From positions 61,817-125,816 of the forward strand of contig NZ_JAQMYP010000030.1 in NCBI RefSeq assembly GCF_028369295.1: a stretch of DNA of 64,000 nt. Reading direction: 5' to 3'. The notes under the pieces were generated by a model. The model was not told where the DNA came from and searched no databases. It saw only the letters and a list, made by a program, of their open reading frames with translations. The translations under genes and the position numbers were made by a program. Shown piece after piece: positions 40,268 to 48,677 of the stretch. Position 1 is the first letter of the stretch. Every line of letters starts with the position of its first letter. The stretch comes from Streptomyces sp. HD. Its GTDB lineage: Bacteria > Actinomycetota > Actinomycetes > Streptomycetales > Streptomycetaceae.

Positions 40268-41595
40268 ACGTAGCTCCTCGTCGGACCCGGGCCCACCGCC
40301 GTTGCCACCGCCTCCGCCAGGGGGGCCGCCTCCTCCTCCGTGAGGGTCGAGGTGGTGATCCTGATTCCGGGCCGTGAGCCCGTGCGGAAGCGGGCGCCCG
40401 GCGCGACCGCCCAGCCCGCGTGGAGCAGGCGGGACACCGCGCCGGTCTCGTCGGGAACCGGGATCCAGACGTTGAGGCCGCTGCGCCCATGGGCCTCGAC
40501 TCCGCGGTCGGCCAGCGCGTCGATCAGCAGGGCGCGGCGTCTGCCGTACGTCGCCGCCACCTGCGCCGGGTCGACGGCACCGTCGGTCCACAGCCGCACC
40601 ACGGCCCGCTGGACCAGGCGGCTCACCCAGCCGGCGCCGAGCCGCTGGCGTCCGCGCACCCGGTCGACGGTGGTCTCGTCGCCGGTGAGTACGGCGAGCC
40701 GCAGGTCGGGGCCGTAGGCCTTGGCGACCGAGCGGACGAAGGCCCAGTGGCGGGTGATGCCGGCGAGGGGGTGTACGGGGAGGTCGACGATGCCGTGGCC
40801 GTGGTCGTCCTCGATCAGCAGGATCTCGGGATGGTCCCGGAGCACGGTGCGCAGGGCACGCGCGCGTGCGGCGCCGACCACGGCGCCGGTGGGGTTCTGG
40901 ACGCGGTCGGTCACGATCAGGGCGCGCGCCCCGGAGTCGAGGGCTCCCCGGACGTCGTCGGGCAGCGGGCCCTCGTCGTCGACTCCGACCGGGGCCATGC
41001 GCAGCCCGAGCGCCGGGACGAGGTCGAGGAGGCTGCCCCAGCCGGGATCCTCGACGGCGACGGTGTCACCGGGCTTGAGGTGGGCCACGAGGACGCGCTC
41101 GATGGCGTCCAGCGATCCCGAGGCGACCGCCAGCGGCCCTTCCGGCACTCCGTCGGCGCACAGCTGGGCCCGCGCGATGCGCGCCAGCTCCGGCTCCACG
41201 GGGTCGTCGCCGTAGAGCACCGGATCCCGGTCGGACTGCTCGGCCGCGGCCGCGAAGGCCTTCGCCAGCGACGGCAGCAGCGCCGGGTCGGGGTTGCCGC
41301 TCGCCACGTTGCGCACACCTTCGGGCACGTCCACCCGGACGTACTCGCGCCCGGTCGTGGCGGGCCTGGGCCGCACCCTGCTCCCCCGGCGGCCCGCGGT
41401 CTCGATCACCCCGCGCTCCCGCAGGACGCGATAGGCGGCGGCGACGGTGTTGGGATTCACTCCCAGATCGGTCGCCAACTCCCGCATGGGCGGCAGCAGT
41501 TGCCCCGGCTCCAGCTCCCCGGAACCCACCGCACGCTCGACGCTCGCCGCAATCTCGGCTGCGCGCCGCCCTTCGATCCGATATCCTCCTAGCAC
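40264..41595 (-). CDS. MocR/PdxR-type regulator (GntR helix-turn-helix fused to aminotransferase)
   Basis: 443 residues. N-terminal GntR domain: EIAASVERAVGSGELEPGQLLPPMRELATDLGVNPNTVAAAYRVLRERGVIETAGRRGSRV. The fold-type-I aminotransferase domain has VQNPTGAVVG (234-237 NPTG) and PLP Lys292 in SVAKAYGPDL. Such regulators sense PLP and control pyridoxal salvage genes; the divergent neighbour is a PPOX-family gene. It appears leaderless, with GTG at 41595 and no ribosome-binding site. The stop codon lies in MITE-like element B. Confidence 0.93.
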   Translation of the reverse strand: MLGGYRIEGRRAAEIAASVERAVGSGELEPGQLLPPMRELATDLGVNPNTVAAAYRVLRERGVIETAGRRGSRVRPRPATTGREYVRVDVPEGVRNVASGNPDPALLPSLAKAFAAAAEQSDRDPVLYGDDPVEPELARIARAQLCADGVPEGPLAVASGSLDAIERVLVAHLKPGDTVAVEDPGWGSLLDLVPALGLRMAPVGVDDEGPLPDDVRGALDSGARALIVTDRVQNPTGAVVGAARARALRTVLRDHPEILLIEDDHGHGIVDLPVHPLAGITRHWAFVRSVAKAYGPDLRLAVLTGDETTVDRVRGRQRLGAGWVSRLVQRAVVRLWTDGAVDPAQVAATYGRRRALLIDALADRGVEAHGRSGLNVWIPVPDETGAVSRLLHAGWAVAPGARFRTGSRPGIRITTSTLTEEEAAPLAEAVATAVGPGPTRSYV

Positions 41596-41600
41596 AAAGT

Positions 41601-41618
41601 ATATTATGCACTAGTGCA
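41601..41618. promoter_or_regulatory. Shared promoter and palindrome of the MocR/PPOX pair
   Basis: Perfect 12-base palindrome TGCACTAGTGCA (41607-41618) beside TATATTAT (about 41600-41607), which can serve as -10 on either strand. The whole divergent region is only about 35 bases. A MocR dimer bound here could control both genes. Confidence 0.65.
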
Positions 41619-41630
41619 ATGGAGAGCGCA

Positions 41631-42314
41631 ATGCAGGGGATCCCGCAGCCGACGTCGCCGACCGCCGCCTACACGCCGACCGACCGCACCGTCCCCACCC
41701 GCTCGGCGGACCGGGCGTCGTACGACAAGGAACTGGTGCACGCGATACTCGACGAGGCCTACGTCTGCCATCTCGGCTTCGTGCGCGACGGGGCGCCGGT
41801 CGTGCTGCCCACACTGTTCGGGCGGGTCGGCGAGACGCTCTACGTGCACGGCTCGACGGGCTCGCGCCCGCTGCGGATGACCGGCCAGGCGGACCCGGGG
41901 CTGCCGGTATGCCTGACGGTCACGCATGTCGACGCGCTGATCCTGGCCCGCTCGGCCTTCCACCACTCGATCAACTACCGGTCCGTGGTGGTGCACGGCA
42001 TGGCGTACGACGTGACGGACCCGGAGGAGAAGCGGGTCGCCCTCGATGCCCTGGTCGACCATGTGGTGCCCGGCCGGGCGGCCGACTCCCGCCCCGCCAA
42101 CAAGAAGGAACTGGCCGCCACCGCCGTGATCCGCCTCGACCTCGACGAGGTCTCGGCCAAGCTCCGCACCGGCGGCGTGAACGACGAGCCCGAGGATCTC
42201 GCCCTCCCCCACTGGGCCGGCGTGGTCCCGCTGCGCAAGGGCTACGAGGCGCCGATCGGCGACCCGGACCTGGCCCCCGGCACCCTGCTCCCCGACTACC
42301 TCGGAACCCTCTGA
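41631..42314 (+). CDS. Pyridoxamine-5'-phosphate-oxidase-family protein
   Basis: 227 residues. LVHAILDEAYVCHLGFVRDGAPVVLPTLFGRVGETLYVHGSTGSRPLRM is the split-barrel flavin domain; the C-terminus (PHWAGVVPLRKGYEAPIGDPDLAPGTLLPDYL) is typical of NimA/PPOX-like proteins next to MocR regulators. ATG at 41631 is preferred over ATG 41619 because GGAGAG precedes it by four bases; the earlier ATG sits right after the operator without a ribosome-binding site. The stop overlaps the next start (TGATG). Confidence 0.9.
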   Translation: MQGIPQPTSPTAAYTPTDRTVPTRSADRASYDKELVHAILDEAYVCHLGFVRDGAPVVLPTLFGRVGETLYVHGSTGSRPLRMTGQADPGLPVCLTVTHVDALILARSAFHHSINYRSVVVHGMAYDVTDPEEKRVALDALVDHVVPGRAADSRPANKKELAATAVIRLDLDEVSAKLRTGGVNDEPEDLALPHWAGVVPLRKGYEAPIGDPDLAPGTLLPDYLGTL

Positions 42315-42946
42315 TGCTGGTCCACCCCTGGGACGCGCCCCGTGACGACGCGGAGTGGCAGCAGTGGCTGGCCGTCCACGACTTCGGGCAGCTCGCCGTC
42401 AACGGCCTGGACGGCGAGCCACCGCATGTCCAGCCGCTGCACTTCGTGTACGACGCCGAGCACGGTGAGGTCGTGACGCACCTGGCCCGCCCCAACCCGA
42501 TATGGCCGGCGCTGCTGGCCGACCCCGAGGTGGTCCTGAGCGTGGTCGACGACTACGTGTACGTGCCCGGCCCCTGGCAGGCGGCACCGGAGGACCCGCC
42601 CGAGCATGGCACACCGACCAGCTTCTACGCAGCGGTCCAACTCCGGTGCCGGGCCCATGTCGTGGACGACCCCGCCGAGAAGGCCGAGCTACTCAATCGC
42701 CAGGTCGGCCACTTTCAGCCGGAGGGCGGTTCGGCACGCGTCGCGGTGGGCGAGGTGCCGTACGGCCGCATGCTGTCCGGGCTGCGCGGGGTGCGGCTCG
42801 AAGTGACAGGCGTACGGGCCAAGTTCAAGTACGCGAATCACCGGACCGAAGAGGTCAAGGACAGGATCGCGGCCAATCTGGTGCAGCGCAGCGGTCCGCG
42901 AGACGCTGCGGCCCGCGACCACCTGCTCCGTCGGCGCACGGGCTGA
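42314..42946 (+). CDS. FMN-binding PaiB-like protein
   Basis: 210 residues. HPWDAPRDDAEWQQWLAVHDFGQLAVNG and PPHVQPLHFVYDAEHGEVVTHLARPNPIWPALLADPEVVLSVVDDYVYVPGPW match the FMN-binding split barrel of PaiB (negative regulator of sporulation/protease genes in Bacillus). VPTSFYAAVQLRCRAHVV-like and YGRMLSGLRGVRLEVTGVRAKFKYANH complete it. Translationally coupled to the PPOX gene, so both probably fall under MocR control. Confidence 0.88.
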   Translation: MLVHPWDAPRDDAEWQQWLAVHDFGQLAVNGLDGEPPHVQPLHFVYDAEHGEVVTHLARPNPIWPALLADPEVVLSVVDDYVYVPGPWQAAPEDPPEHGTPTSFYAAVQLRCRAHVVDDPAEKAELLNRQVGHFQPEGGSARVAVGEVPYGRMLSGLRGVRLEVTGVRAKFKYANHRTEEVKDRIAANLVQRSGPRDAAARDHLLRRRTG

Positions 42947-42948
42947 GC

Positions 42949-42982
42949 GAGGGGCCCGACACCGGAGCGGTGCGGGCCCCTC
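42949..42982. terminator. Bidirectional terminator
   Basis: GAGGGGCCCG and CGGGCCCCTC pair, with inner CACCG/CGGTG and loop GAG plus one bulged A. It lies between convergent genes ending at 42946 and 42990. Confidence 0.75.
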
Positions 42983-42989
42983 CTCGGCG

Positions 42990-43931
42990 TCAGGCCGGCA
43001 GCGGCTCGCGCCTCGCCCCGCGTGTCTCGGCCACCGCGAGACCGGCGACCGAGCCCAGCATCAGCAGGGTGCCCGCCACGGTCGGCGCCGTCAGATGTTC
43101 GCCGAGCAGGACGACGGCGAGCACCGCCGCGCCGACCGGCTCCAGCAGCATGATCACGGAGACCGTGGCGGACCGCACGGCGGCGGCGCCCGCGAAGTAG
43201 AGGGCGTACGCGAGGGCCGTGGGTACGGCCGCGATGTACGCCAGCAGCAGGCCGAGCCGGACGGGATCGGCGGTGTGCGGCACGAGCCCCTCGGCCCAGG
43301 CGAACGGCAGCAGGCACACGCTGGTGACCGCGAAGGCCCACAGGGACGTGCCGGCGGCGTCGGCCCCGCCGTCGCGGCCCCACTTGCGGGTCAGCAGGGT
43401 CATCACGGAGTACGCGCCCGCGGAGACCAGGGCGATCAGCACACCCCACGGCCGTACGGTCGTGCCCCCGCCGCCGAGCGCGAGCACCGCGAGCCCGGTG
43501 AGCGCACCGGCCACGGCCGCGACGCCCCCGCGGCCGAGCCGCTCCCCCAGGGTGAGCCGGGCACCGAGCGCGATGAACACAGGACCGGCGCCCAGGGTGA
43601 CGACGGTGCCCACGGCGAGGCCCGTGGTCTCCACGGCCGCGAAGTAGGCCGTCTGGAACACCGCGAGCCCGACACCCGTGACACCGGCACGCAGTGCCTT
43701 GCGGCCGAGGGGCTCGGACACGGCGCTCCGCGTGCGCGGACGCAGGAGGTGGACGGCGAGCAGCAGCACGAAGCCGACGGCGCAGCGCCAGAAGGAGAGG
43801 GCGATCGGCCCCATGTCACTGGTCAGGTAGACCAGCGACGCGGCCGCGCCCGCGGTGCCCCAGGCGGCACCGGCGATGATCAGGTAGAGAAGGCCTCGCC
43901 CGATGGGCAGGCCGGAGACAGTGTTCGACAC
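42990..43931 (-). CDS. EamA-family transporter
   Basis: 313 residues, ten hydrophobic segments, two EamA repeats (LLYLIIAGAAWGTAGAAASLVYL and WGVLIALVSAGAYSVMTLLTRKWG). Probable metabolite exporter. ATG at 43931. The following same-strand upstream gene (44140-45144) encodes another EamA protein, but a 208-base gap makes a shared transcript uncertain. Confidence 0.9.
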   Translation of the reverse strand: MSNTVSGLPIGRGLLYLIIAGAAWGTAGAAASLVYLTSDMGPIALSFWRCAVGFVLLLAVHLLRPRTRSAVSEPLGRKALRAGVTGVGLAVFQTAYFAAVETTGLAVGTVVTLGAGPVFIALGARLTLGERLGRGGVAAVAGALTGLAVLALGGGGTTVRPWGVLIALVSAGAYSVMTLLTRKWGRDGGADAAGTSLWAFAVTSVCLLPFAWAEGLVPHTADPVRLGLLLAYIAAVPTALAYALYFAGAAAVRSATVSVIMLLEPVGAAVLAVVLLGEHLTAPTVAGTLLMLGSVAGLAVAETRGARREPLPA

Positions 43932-44139
43932 GAGTTGTTCTCCGCAGACGCGCGAGTGCGCGGAAGTTCTGGAGGAGCCCCGGTCAGCGGGGTCCGTGGA
44001 CTTCTTCTGCGGGCCGCACCGTCGCGCCCGGCGGTGCGCGGGATTCGGATCCCGTCAGGCACCGGGGCCTGGCTTCCGGAGGGCCCGCCTCAGGCGGCCG
44101 GAGGCGGAAGAACGAGTGTCGTCGGCATGATTGCGCAGC

Positions 44140-45144
44140 TTAGGCGACGTTTCCGCGGGCGGACAATTCGCGCTCCGGGCCACCGCTCGCCACCGGTTCC
44201 GGCGAGCCCTTGGCGGGCGCGGACGACTGGGCGATGAAGGCGCCCGCCAGGACGACCGCGCCGCCGATGATCTGCGGCGCCGAGAGGTGCTCGCCGAGCA
44301 GGAACCAGGCGAGGACGGTCGCGATGACCGCTTCGAGGCAGGCCACGACGCCGGCGACCTGCGGCGAGAGCCGTCGTACCGAGACCACGCCGGTGACGTA
44401 CGCGATCACCGTGGCGACCAGCACGATCCAGGCCAGCAGCAGGGCGGCCGCGACCGGGGTGCCGTTCATGTGGGCGGTGTCCGAGAGGACCGCCCAGTCC
44501 ATGTTCCAGGGGCGGGCCACGACGGTCAGGACGGCGGTGCCGATCAGCAGGCCGTAGGCGATGACGCCGAGCGGGTCGGGTGCCTGGTCGCCCGAGTCGC
44601 TGCCCTGGTCGGACAGGACGAAGTAGCCGACCTGGCAGCAGGCCGCGCCGAGGGCGAGGAGCAGTCCGAGGGCGTCGAAGCTCAGGCCCGACCAGACCTC
44701 CACGACGCAGGCGAGGCCGCCGACCGCGAGGACCACGCCGAGCGCCGCGGCACGCGTCACCGGCCGCCGCTGCACGAACCGCACCCAGCCGAGGACGAGG
44801 GCGGGCGCCAGGTACTCGACGAGCAGCGCGACACCGACCGGGATGCGGGAGATCGAGGCGAAGTAGAACGCCTGCACCCCGGCCACGCCGAGCAGGCCGA
44901 ATCCCGTGAGCAGGGCCGGGCGGCTGCGCAGCAGGGCACGGTGGCGCACGGCGAGCGGCAGCATCACGAGGGCGGCACCGGCCACGCGCAGCCACACCAC
45001 GTGCAGCGGGTCGAGCCCCGCCTCGATCAACGGCTTGGCCGCGACACCGGATCCCCCGAAGGCGACCGCGGAACCGAACGCCAGACCGAGCCCGACGCCC
45101 TTGCCGTGGCCGGCCTGACTGCTCTCAGATATGCGCACGGGCAC
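44140..45144 (-). CDS. EamA-family transporter
   Basis: 334 residues, ten TM segments with EamA repeats (GLGLAFGSAVAFGGSGVAAKPLIEAGL and LLLALGAACCQVGYFVLSDQG). LVEYLAPALVLGWVRF resembles RhtA-type exporters. GTG at 45144 is the only early start in frame and lacks a ribosome-binding site. Sequence is quite different from the neighbouring EamA gene, so this is not a recent tandem duplication. Confidence 0.88.
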   Translation of the reverse strand: MPVRISESSQAGHGKGVGLGLAFGSAVAFGGSGVAAKPLIEAGLDPLHVVWLRVAGAALVMLPLAVRHRALLRSRPALLTGFGLLGVAGVQAFYFASISRIPVGVALLVEYLAPALVLGWVRFVQRRPVTRAAALGVVLAVGGLACVVEVWSGLSFDALGLLLALGAACCQVGYFVLSDQGSDSGDQAPDPLGVIAYGLLIGTAVLTVVARPWNMDWAVLSDTAHMNGTPVAAALLLAWIVLVATVIAYVTGVVSVRRLSPQVAGVVACLEAVIATVLAWFLLGEHLSAPQIIGGAVVLAGAFIAQSSAPAKGSPEPVASGGPERELSARGNVA

Positions 45145-45333
45145 ATGATGACAGGGGACGACAGGAGCGTCACCCTCATTGACACCTGTCTCACCGAGTG
45201 GACGGCGGCGCCGGTTGTGGGCGGTGCGGGCAGGCGGAGTGAGTGGGAGGCGGCGCGTGGCGCCGGACGCGGGAGGCGGTGCGTGGTGCCGGACACGGGA
45301 GGCGGTGCGGGCTCGCGAGGGCCGTGTGCCGGT

Positions 45334-45915
45334 CTAGCGGGCGCTGTCGCCGCCGACGTAGTCGTCCCGCCTGTCGCCGCCGACGTACTCGTCCCGTGGC
45401 TCGTCGATCCGAACCCGCAGCGCGTTCGCGTCGATGCCGGCGCGGGCCAGGACCTCGACGGCGCGTGCCTGCGGGTCGGTCACGATGGCCGCGAGCAGGT
45501 CGACACCGCGGGCCTGGGTGTCGCCGCGCAGGGCGGCACGTCGGCGGGTGTGTTCCATGGCGGTCGCGGCCAGCGGGGACAAGCCCTCTCCGTCCAGCAC
45601 CACGGGGACGGCACCGGAGTCCTCGACGGCGCCCTGCCAGCGCAGGCCGTAGCCGATGGTGCGCTGCACGAGGTAGCCGAGGAGGCGGGCGATCTGGGGT
45701 CCGTCGCCGAAGACGGCGTACACGTCGGGGTCGCGCTCCAGCAGGGAGTGCAGCAAATGGGCCGTGTCGATCTGCCGGTCCCCGTCCCTGACCGCCCGGC
45801 GGCGGGCACCGGCGATCACCGCTGCCAGCTCGTCACTGAGCCTGGCAGCGTCCGCCGCGGCGTCCGGGCGCCGGCAGTCCTGCTCCTGGGCCGACTGCCG
45901 GGGAATACGGGGTTG
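45334..45915 (-). CDS. Clp N-domain (ClpC/ClpA-repeat) protein
   Basis: About 193 residues. LSDELAAVIAGARRRAVRDGDRQIDTAHLLHSLLERDPDVYAVFGDGPQIARLLGYLVQRTIGYGLRW and SPLAATAMEHTRRRAALRGDTQARGVDLLAAIVTDPQARAVEVLARAGIDANALR are the two Clp N-repeats; no ATPase domain follows. Stand-alone ClpS-like/Clp-N proteins may act as adaptors. GTG at 45915 gives the start VQPRIPRQ; an in-frame ATG at 45954 is possible. Confidence 0.85.
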   Translation of the reverse strand, partial: QPRIPRQSAQEQDCRRPDAAADAARLSDELAAVIAGARRRAVRDGDRQIDTAHLLHSLLERDPDVYAVFGDGPQIARLLGYLVQRTIGYGLRWQGAVEDSGAVPVVLDGEGLSPLAATAMEHTRRRAALRGDTQARGVDLLAAIVTDPQARAVEVLARAGIDANALRVRIDEPRDEYVGGDRRDDYVGGDSAR

Positions 45916-46085
45916 CACATCCCCCACCCCATCAGCCGCTTCGAGCCAGGTCATCCGCGGCAGGAAGCATTTTGGCGTCCCACACAGAGTGGACTCGGCC
46001 GCCCGGGATCTCCTCCTTACGGATGAGATCACGCCGCACGACCCTGAGGGGCGCGCGCCCATTTGCTCCGCGCCGTTACGCAACC

Positions 46086-46310
46086 ATGGCGCTCCGTCGC
46101 ACGTCCCACAGGGGCATGGAGAGCGGGTACAGGTGCTGGCTGGTGGCGTTACCGGCCATCGACGGCAGACAGTACGTCTACCGGGTGTACGCCCCGGAGG
46201 ACGCCCTGCTCGCCGACCTGTTCTGGGAGGCGTGGCACTGCCATGAGGAGAGCGCGTTCCCGCGCGCGTGGGACCTGTTCGACGCCGCGGTGATACGGCT
46301 GGTGGGCTGA
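46086..46310 (+). CDS. Small hypothetical protein
   Basis: 74 residues, ending YRCWLVALPAIDGRQYVYRVYAPEDALLADLFWEAWHCHEESAFPRAWDLFDAAVIRLVG. The C-terminal half has strong coding bias and looks folded; the first 10 residues are basic. ATG at 46116 (MESGYRCW) is an alternative start. No function recognised. Confidence 0.6.
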   Translation: MALRRTSHRGMESGYRCWLVALPAIDGRQYVYRVYAPEDALLADLFWEAWHCHEESAFPRAWDLFDAAVIRLVG

Positions 46311-46416
46311 GACGGCCCGGCATCTCCACACTTCCTGACGGTTCATCAGTATTGAATGTTCCAGGCCCCACGGCTACGTTCCGCGACACCGTAGCCCGAG
46401 TCGAAGGGGTGGTCGC

Positions 46417-46848
46417 ATGGCCGAAGTCAGCGCGGAGTCACGTATCGAGGCACCGGCCGAAAAGGTCTGGGCGCAGCTGACGGACTGGTCGGCGTACGGA
46501 CAGTGGAACGCCACCCACACCAGCTTCCCGGGCGGCGGCCCCGCGGCCCTCGAAGTGGGCGGGACCTTCCAGGAGAACATGAAGCTCATGGGGTTCCCGG
46601 CCGAGGTCGAGTGGACCATCGAGGAACTGGAACCGGCGCGGGTGATGGCCATCCGCGGCAAGGGTCCGATGGCGGTGACGGTGGCCACGCGCTACACGCT
46701 GACGCCGGACGGCGGCGGGGCCACGGGCGTGCGCATCGACGGGGAGTTCACGGGTGCGGCGGTGTCGTTGATGGCGGGCAAGCTCAAGGACTCGGCGACG
46801 GCGGCGCTGAACGAGTCGCTGCGCAAGCTGGCCGGATTGGTGACCTGA
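46417..46848 (+). CDS. SRPBCC/polyketide-cyclase-like START-fold protein
   Basis: 143 residues. AESRIEAPAEKVWAQLTDWSAYGQWNATHTSFPGG is the standard start of the fold, followed by YTLTPDGGGATGVRIDGEFTGAAVSLMAGKLKDSATAALNESLRKL. Binds a hydrophobic ligand; no catalytic role predictable. ATG at 46417 follows GTCGAAGGGG. Confidence 0.88.
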   Translation: MAEVSAESRIEAPAEKVWAQLTDWSAYGQWNATHTSFPGGGPAALEVGGTFQENMKLMGFPAEVEWTIEELEPARVMAIRGKGPMAVTVATRYTLTPDGGGATGVRIDGEFTGAAVSLMAGKLKDSATAALNESLRKLAGLVT

Positions 46849-46892
46849 GCGCAGCCACGGCGGCCTGAAAGGCACCACGTCAGACAGGTGGG

Positions 46893-46930
46893 AAGGCGCC
46901 CTGCGGAGCTCTCACTCCACAGGGCGCCTT
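46893..46930. terminator. Bidirectional hairpin terminator
   Basis: AAGGCGCCCTG and CAGGGCGCCTT (11 bases, 12 with the flanking G-C) around a 16-base loop, between convergent genes ending at 46848 and 46960. The arms carry AA/TT ends, giving a partial T-tract on both strands. Confidence 0.8.
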
Positions 46931-46959
46931 CAGTCACGGCGGGGAGGCCGCCGGCCTGC

Positions 46960-47577
46960 TCAGTCCTCGTCGGCGAGGATCAGGTACAGCTTCTTGCGGG
47001 CATCGTTGATGACGGTCAGCGCCTTGTCGCGCTGGTCCTTGTTGCCCGTCTTCCAGACCTGCCCGAACGCCTCCATCAGACCGAAGCCGGCCTGACGGAT
47101 CTCGCCGAGCGCCTCCCAGTCGACGCCACGGGTGGCCTCCTCCCAGGGCGCCTCGGGGCCGGTCTCGGCGGCCTCGCGGCCCGACTCGGTGAGCGAGAAC
47201 AGCTTCTTGCCGCCCTCGCTCTCGCTGGCGATCAGGCCCTCGTCCTCCAGCAGCTGGAGGGTGGGGTACACCGAGCCGGGGCTGGGCTTCCACGCCCCGC
47301 CGCTGCGCTCGGCGATCTCCTGGATCATCTCGTAGCCGTGCATGGGGCGGTCCTTCAGCAGGGCGAGGATCGACGCGCGTACATCACCGCGCCGCGCCCT
47401 CCCTCGGGGTCCCCCCCGTCCCCGCGGCCCCCAGGGGCCGGGCCCGAATCCGGGCCCTCCGAAGCCGGGGCCGCCGCCCGGGCCGAAGGGCCCGAAAGCG
47501 CCGCGAAGCCCTTCGAAGTCGCCCCGGCCGCGGTGACCGTGCCCACCGTGTCCACGCTCGAATCCATGGGAACGCAT
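46960..47577 (-). CDS. PadR-family regulator with a glycine-rich N-terminal tail
   Basis: 205 residues. Residues 1-62 are a low-complexity Gly/His/Phe/Pro/Arg tail (GPGGGPGFGGPGFGPGPWG). The PadR winged helix follows: RRGDVRASILALLKDRPMHGYEMIQEIAERSGGAWKPSPGSVYPTLQLLEDEGLIASE, then GRKLYSL-like sheet and a C-terminal dimer helix. Such tails are known in actinomycete PadR proteins. ATG at 47577 has GGAG nine bases upstream. A CGATATATCG palindrome lies upstream. Confidence 0.92.
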   Translation of the reverse strand: MRSHGFERGHGGHGHRGRGDFEGLRGAFGPFGPGGGPGFGGPGFGPGPWGPRGRGGPRGRARRGDVRASILALLKDRPMHGYEMIQEIAERSGGAWKPSPGSVYPTLQLLEDEGLIASESEGGKKLFSLTESGREAAETGPEAPWEEATRGVDWEALGEIRQAGFGLMEAFGQVWKTGNKDQRDKALTVINDARKKLYLILADED

Positions 47578-47630
47578 GGCAATCACTCCATTCCATCGTT
47601 GTTCATCGCTGATCTGTCGCGATGCCTCAA

Positions 47631-47640
47631 CGATATATCG
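47631..47640. promoter_or_regulatory. CGATATATCG palindrome upstream of padR
   Basis: Perfect 10-base palindrome 54 bases before the PadR start and about 115 before the PhzF-like gene. PadR proteins usually bind AT-containing palindromes in their own promoters, so this is a good candidate autoregulatory site. Confidence 0.55.
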
Positions 47641-47753
47641 GAATAGTTCGGGTGACAAGAGCCGGCGACAGAGCGAGCGACCCGCCGAAATCGGTCCAGC
47701 ACCCCCGGATTGGCCTTGGCGGCCCTCTCCTCAGGCCCTCTAGCGTCGGCGCC

Positions 47754-48563
47754 ATGAGGATTCGAATCGTCGATGCCTTCACCGACCGCCCCTTCGCCGG
47801 CAACCCCGCCGGGGTCCTGCTGCTGGACGGCTTCCCGGAGGACGACTGGCTCCAGAACGTGGCCATGGAGGTCAACCACGCCGAGACGGCGTTCGCGCAC
47901 CGGCTGCCCGAGGGCGGGGAGGCCGACTGGGCGCTGCGGTGGTTCACTCCCGTCGCCGAGGTGGCGATGTGCGGGCACGCCACGCTCGCCACGGCCCATG
48001 TGCTGCACAGCATCGGCACCCACGAGGGGCCCGTGCGGTTCGCCACCCGCAGCGGCGTGCTCGTCGCGACGCCTCGCGAGGACGGCTCCATCACCCTGGA
48101 CTTCCCGACCGCCCCACTCACCCGGGCCGAGATCCCGGACGGGGTCGCGCAGGCCCTGGGCGCCGAGCCGCTGGTCGCCTTCGACACCGGCCCGAACGTC
48201 GGCGACCTGCTCCTCGAACTCGCCGACGAGAAGACGGTCCATGCCCTGACCCCGGACCTGAAGTCGCTCGGCGCCTACTCGGAGCGCGGCATCATCGCCA
48301 CCGCCCGCGCCGAGGACCCGGCCCGGGGCTACGACTTCGTCTCCCGCTGCTTCTTCCCGAACGTCGGCATCGACGAGGACCCGGTCACCGGCAGCGCCCA
48401 CACCGCGCTCGCCCCCTTCTGGTCCGAGCGCCTCGGCCGGCCCGGACTCACCGGCCTGCAGGCCTCCCGTCGCTCCGGCCGCGTCCGCACCGAACTCCGC
48501 GGCGACCGCACGCTGCTGAGCGGTCGCGCGGTGACCGTCATCGAGGGCGAGTTGATCGCCTAG
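47754..48563 (+). CDS. PhzF-family isomerase-like protein
   Basis: 269 residues. MRIRIVDAFTDRPFAGNPAGVLLLDGFPEDDWLQNVAMEVNHAETAF contains Glu44, the acid/base of PhzF. RWFTPVAEVAMCGHATLATAHVL, and the C-terminal GIDEDPVTGSAHTALAPFWSERLG are the other family blocks. Most such proteins have unknown substrates and are not phenazine enzymes. ATG at 47754. Divergent from padR, possibly under its control. Confidence 0.92.
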   Translation: MRIRIVDAFTDRPFAGNPAGVLLLDGFPEDDWLQNVAMEVNHAETAFAHRLPEGGEADWALRWFTPVAEVAMCGHATLATAHVLHSIGTHEGPVRFATRSGVLVATPREDGSITLDFPTAPLTRAEIPDGVAQALGAEPLVAFDTGPNVGDLLLELADEKTVHALTPDLKSLGAYSERGIIATARAEDPARGYDFVSRCFFPNVGIDEDPVTGSAHTALAPFWSERLGRPGLTGLQASRRSGRVRTELRGDRTLLSGRAVTVIEGELIA

Positions 48564-48598
48564 GCGGGACGCCGGGCCGGCACGGCCGGGCAGGACGA

Positions 48599-48629
48599 AG
48601 GGGGCGTACGAGACCGTCGTACGCCCCCT
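48599..48629. terminator. Bidirectional terminator between phzF-like and CAAX-protease genes
   Basis: A perfect 13-base arm pair (AGGGGGCGTACGA / TCGTACGCCCCCT) around loop GACCG, between convergent genes. Confidence 0.8.
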
Positions 48630-48677
48630 CCTGTGCGGCCCTTGCGCGGCCCCCTTGTGCGCCCCGTTCGTCAGGGC

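Noticed and set aside
47754..48563. Phenazine biosynthesis gene
   Set aside because: PhzF-like proteins are common outside phenazine clusters and no other phz gene is present.
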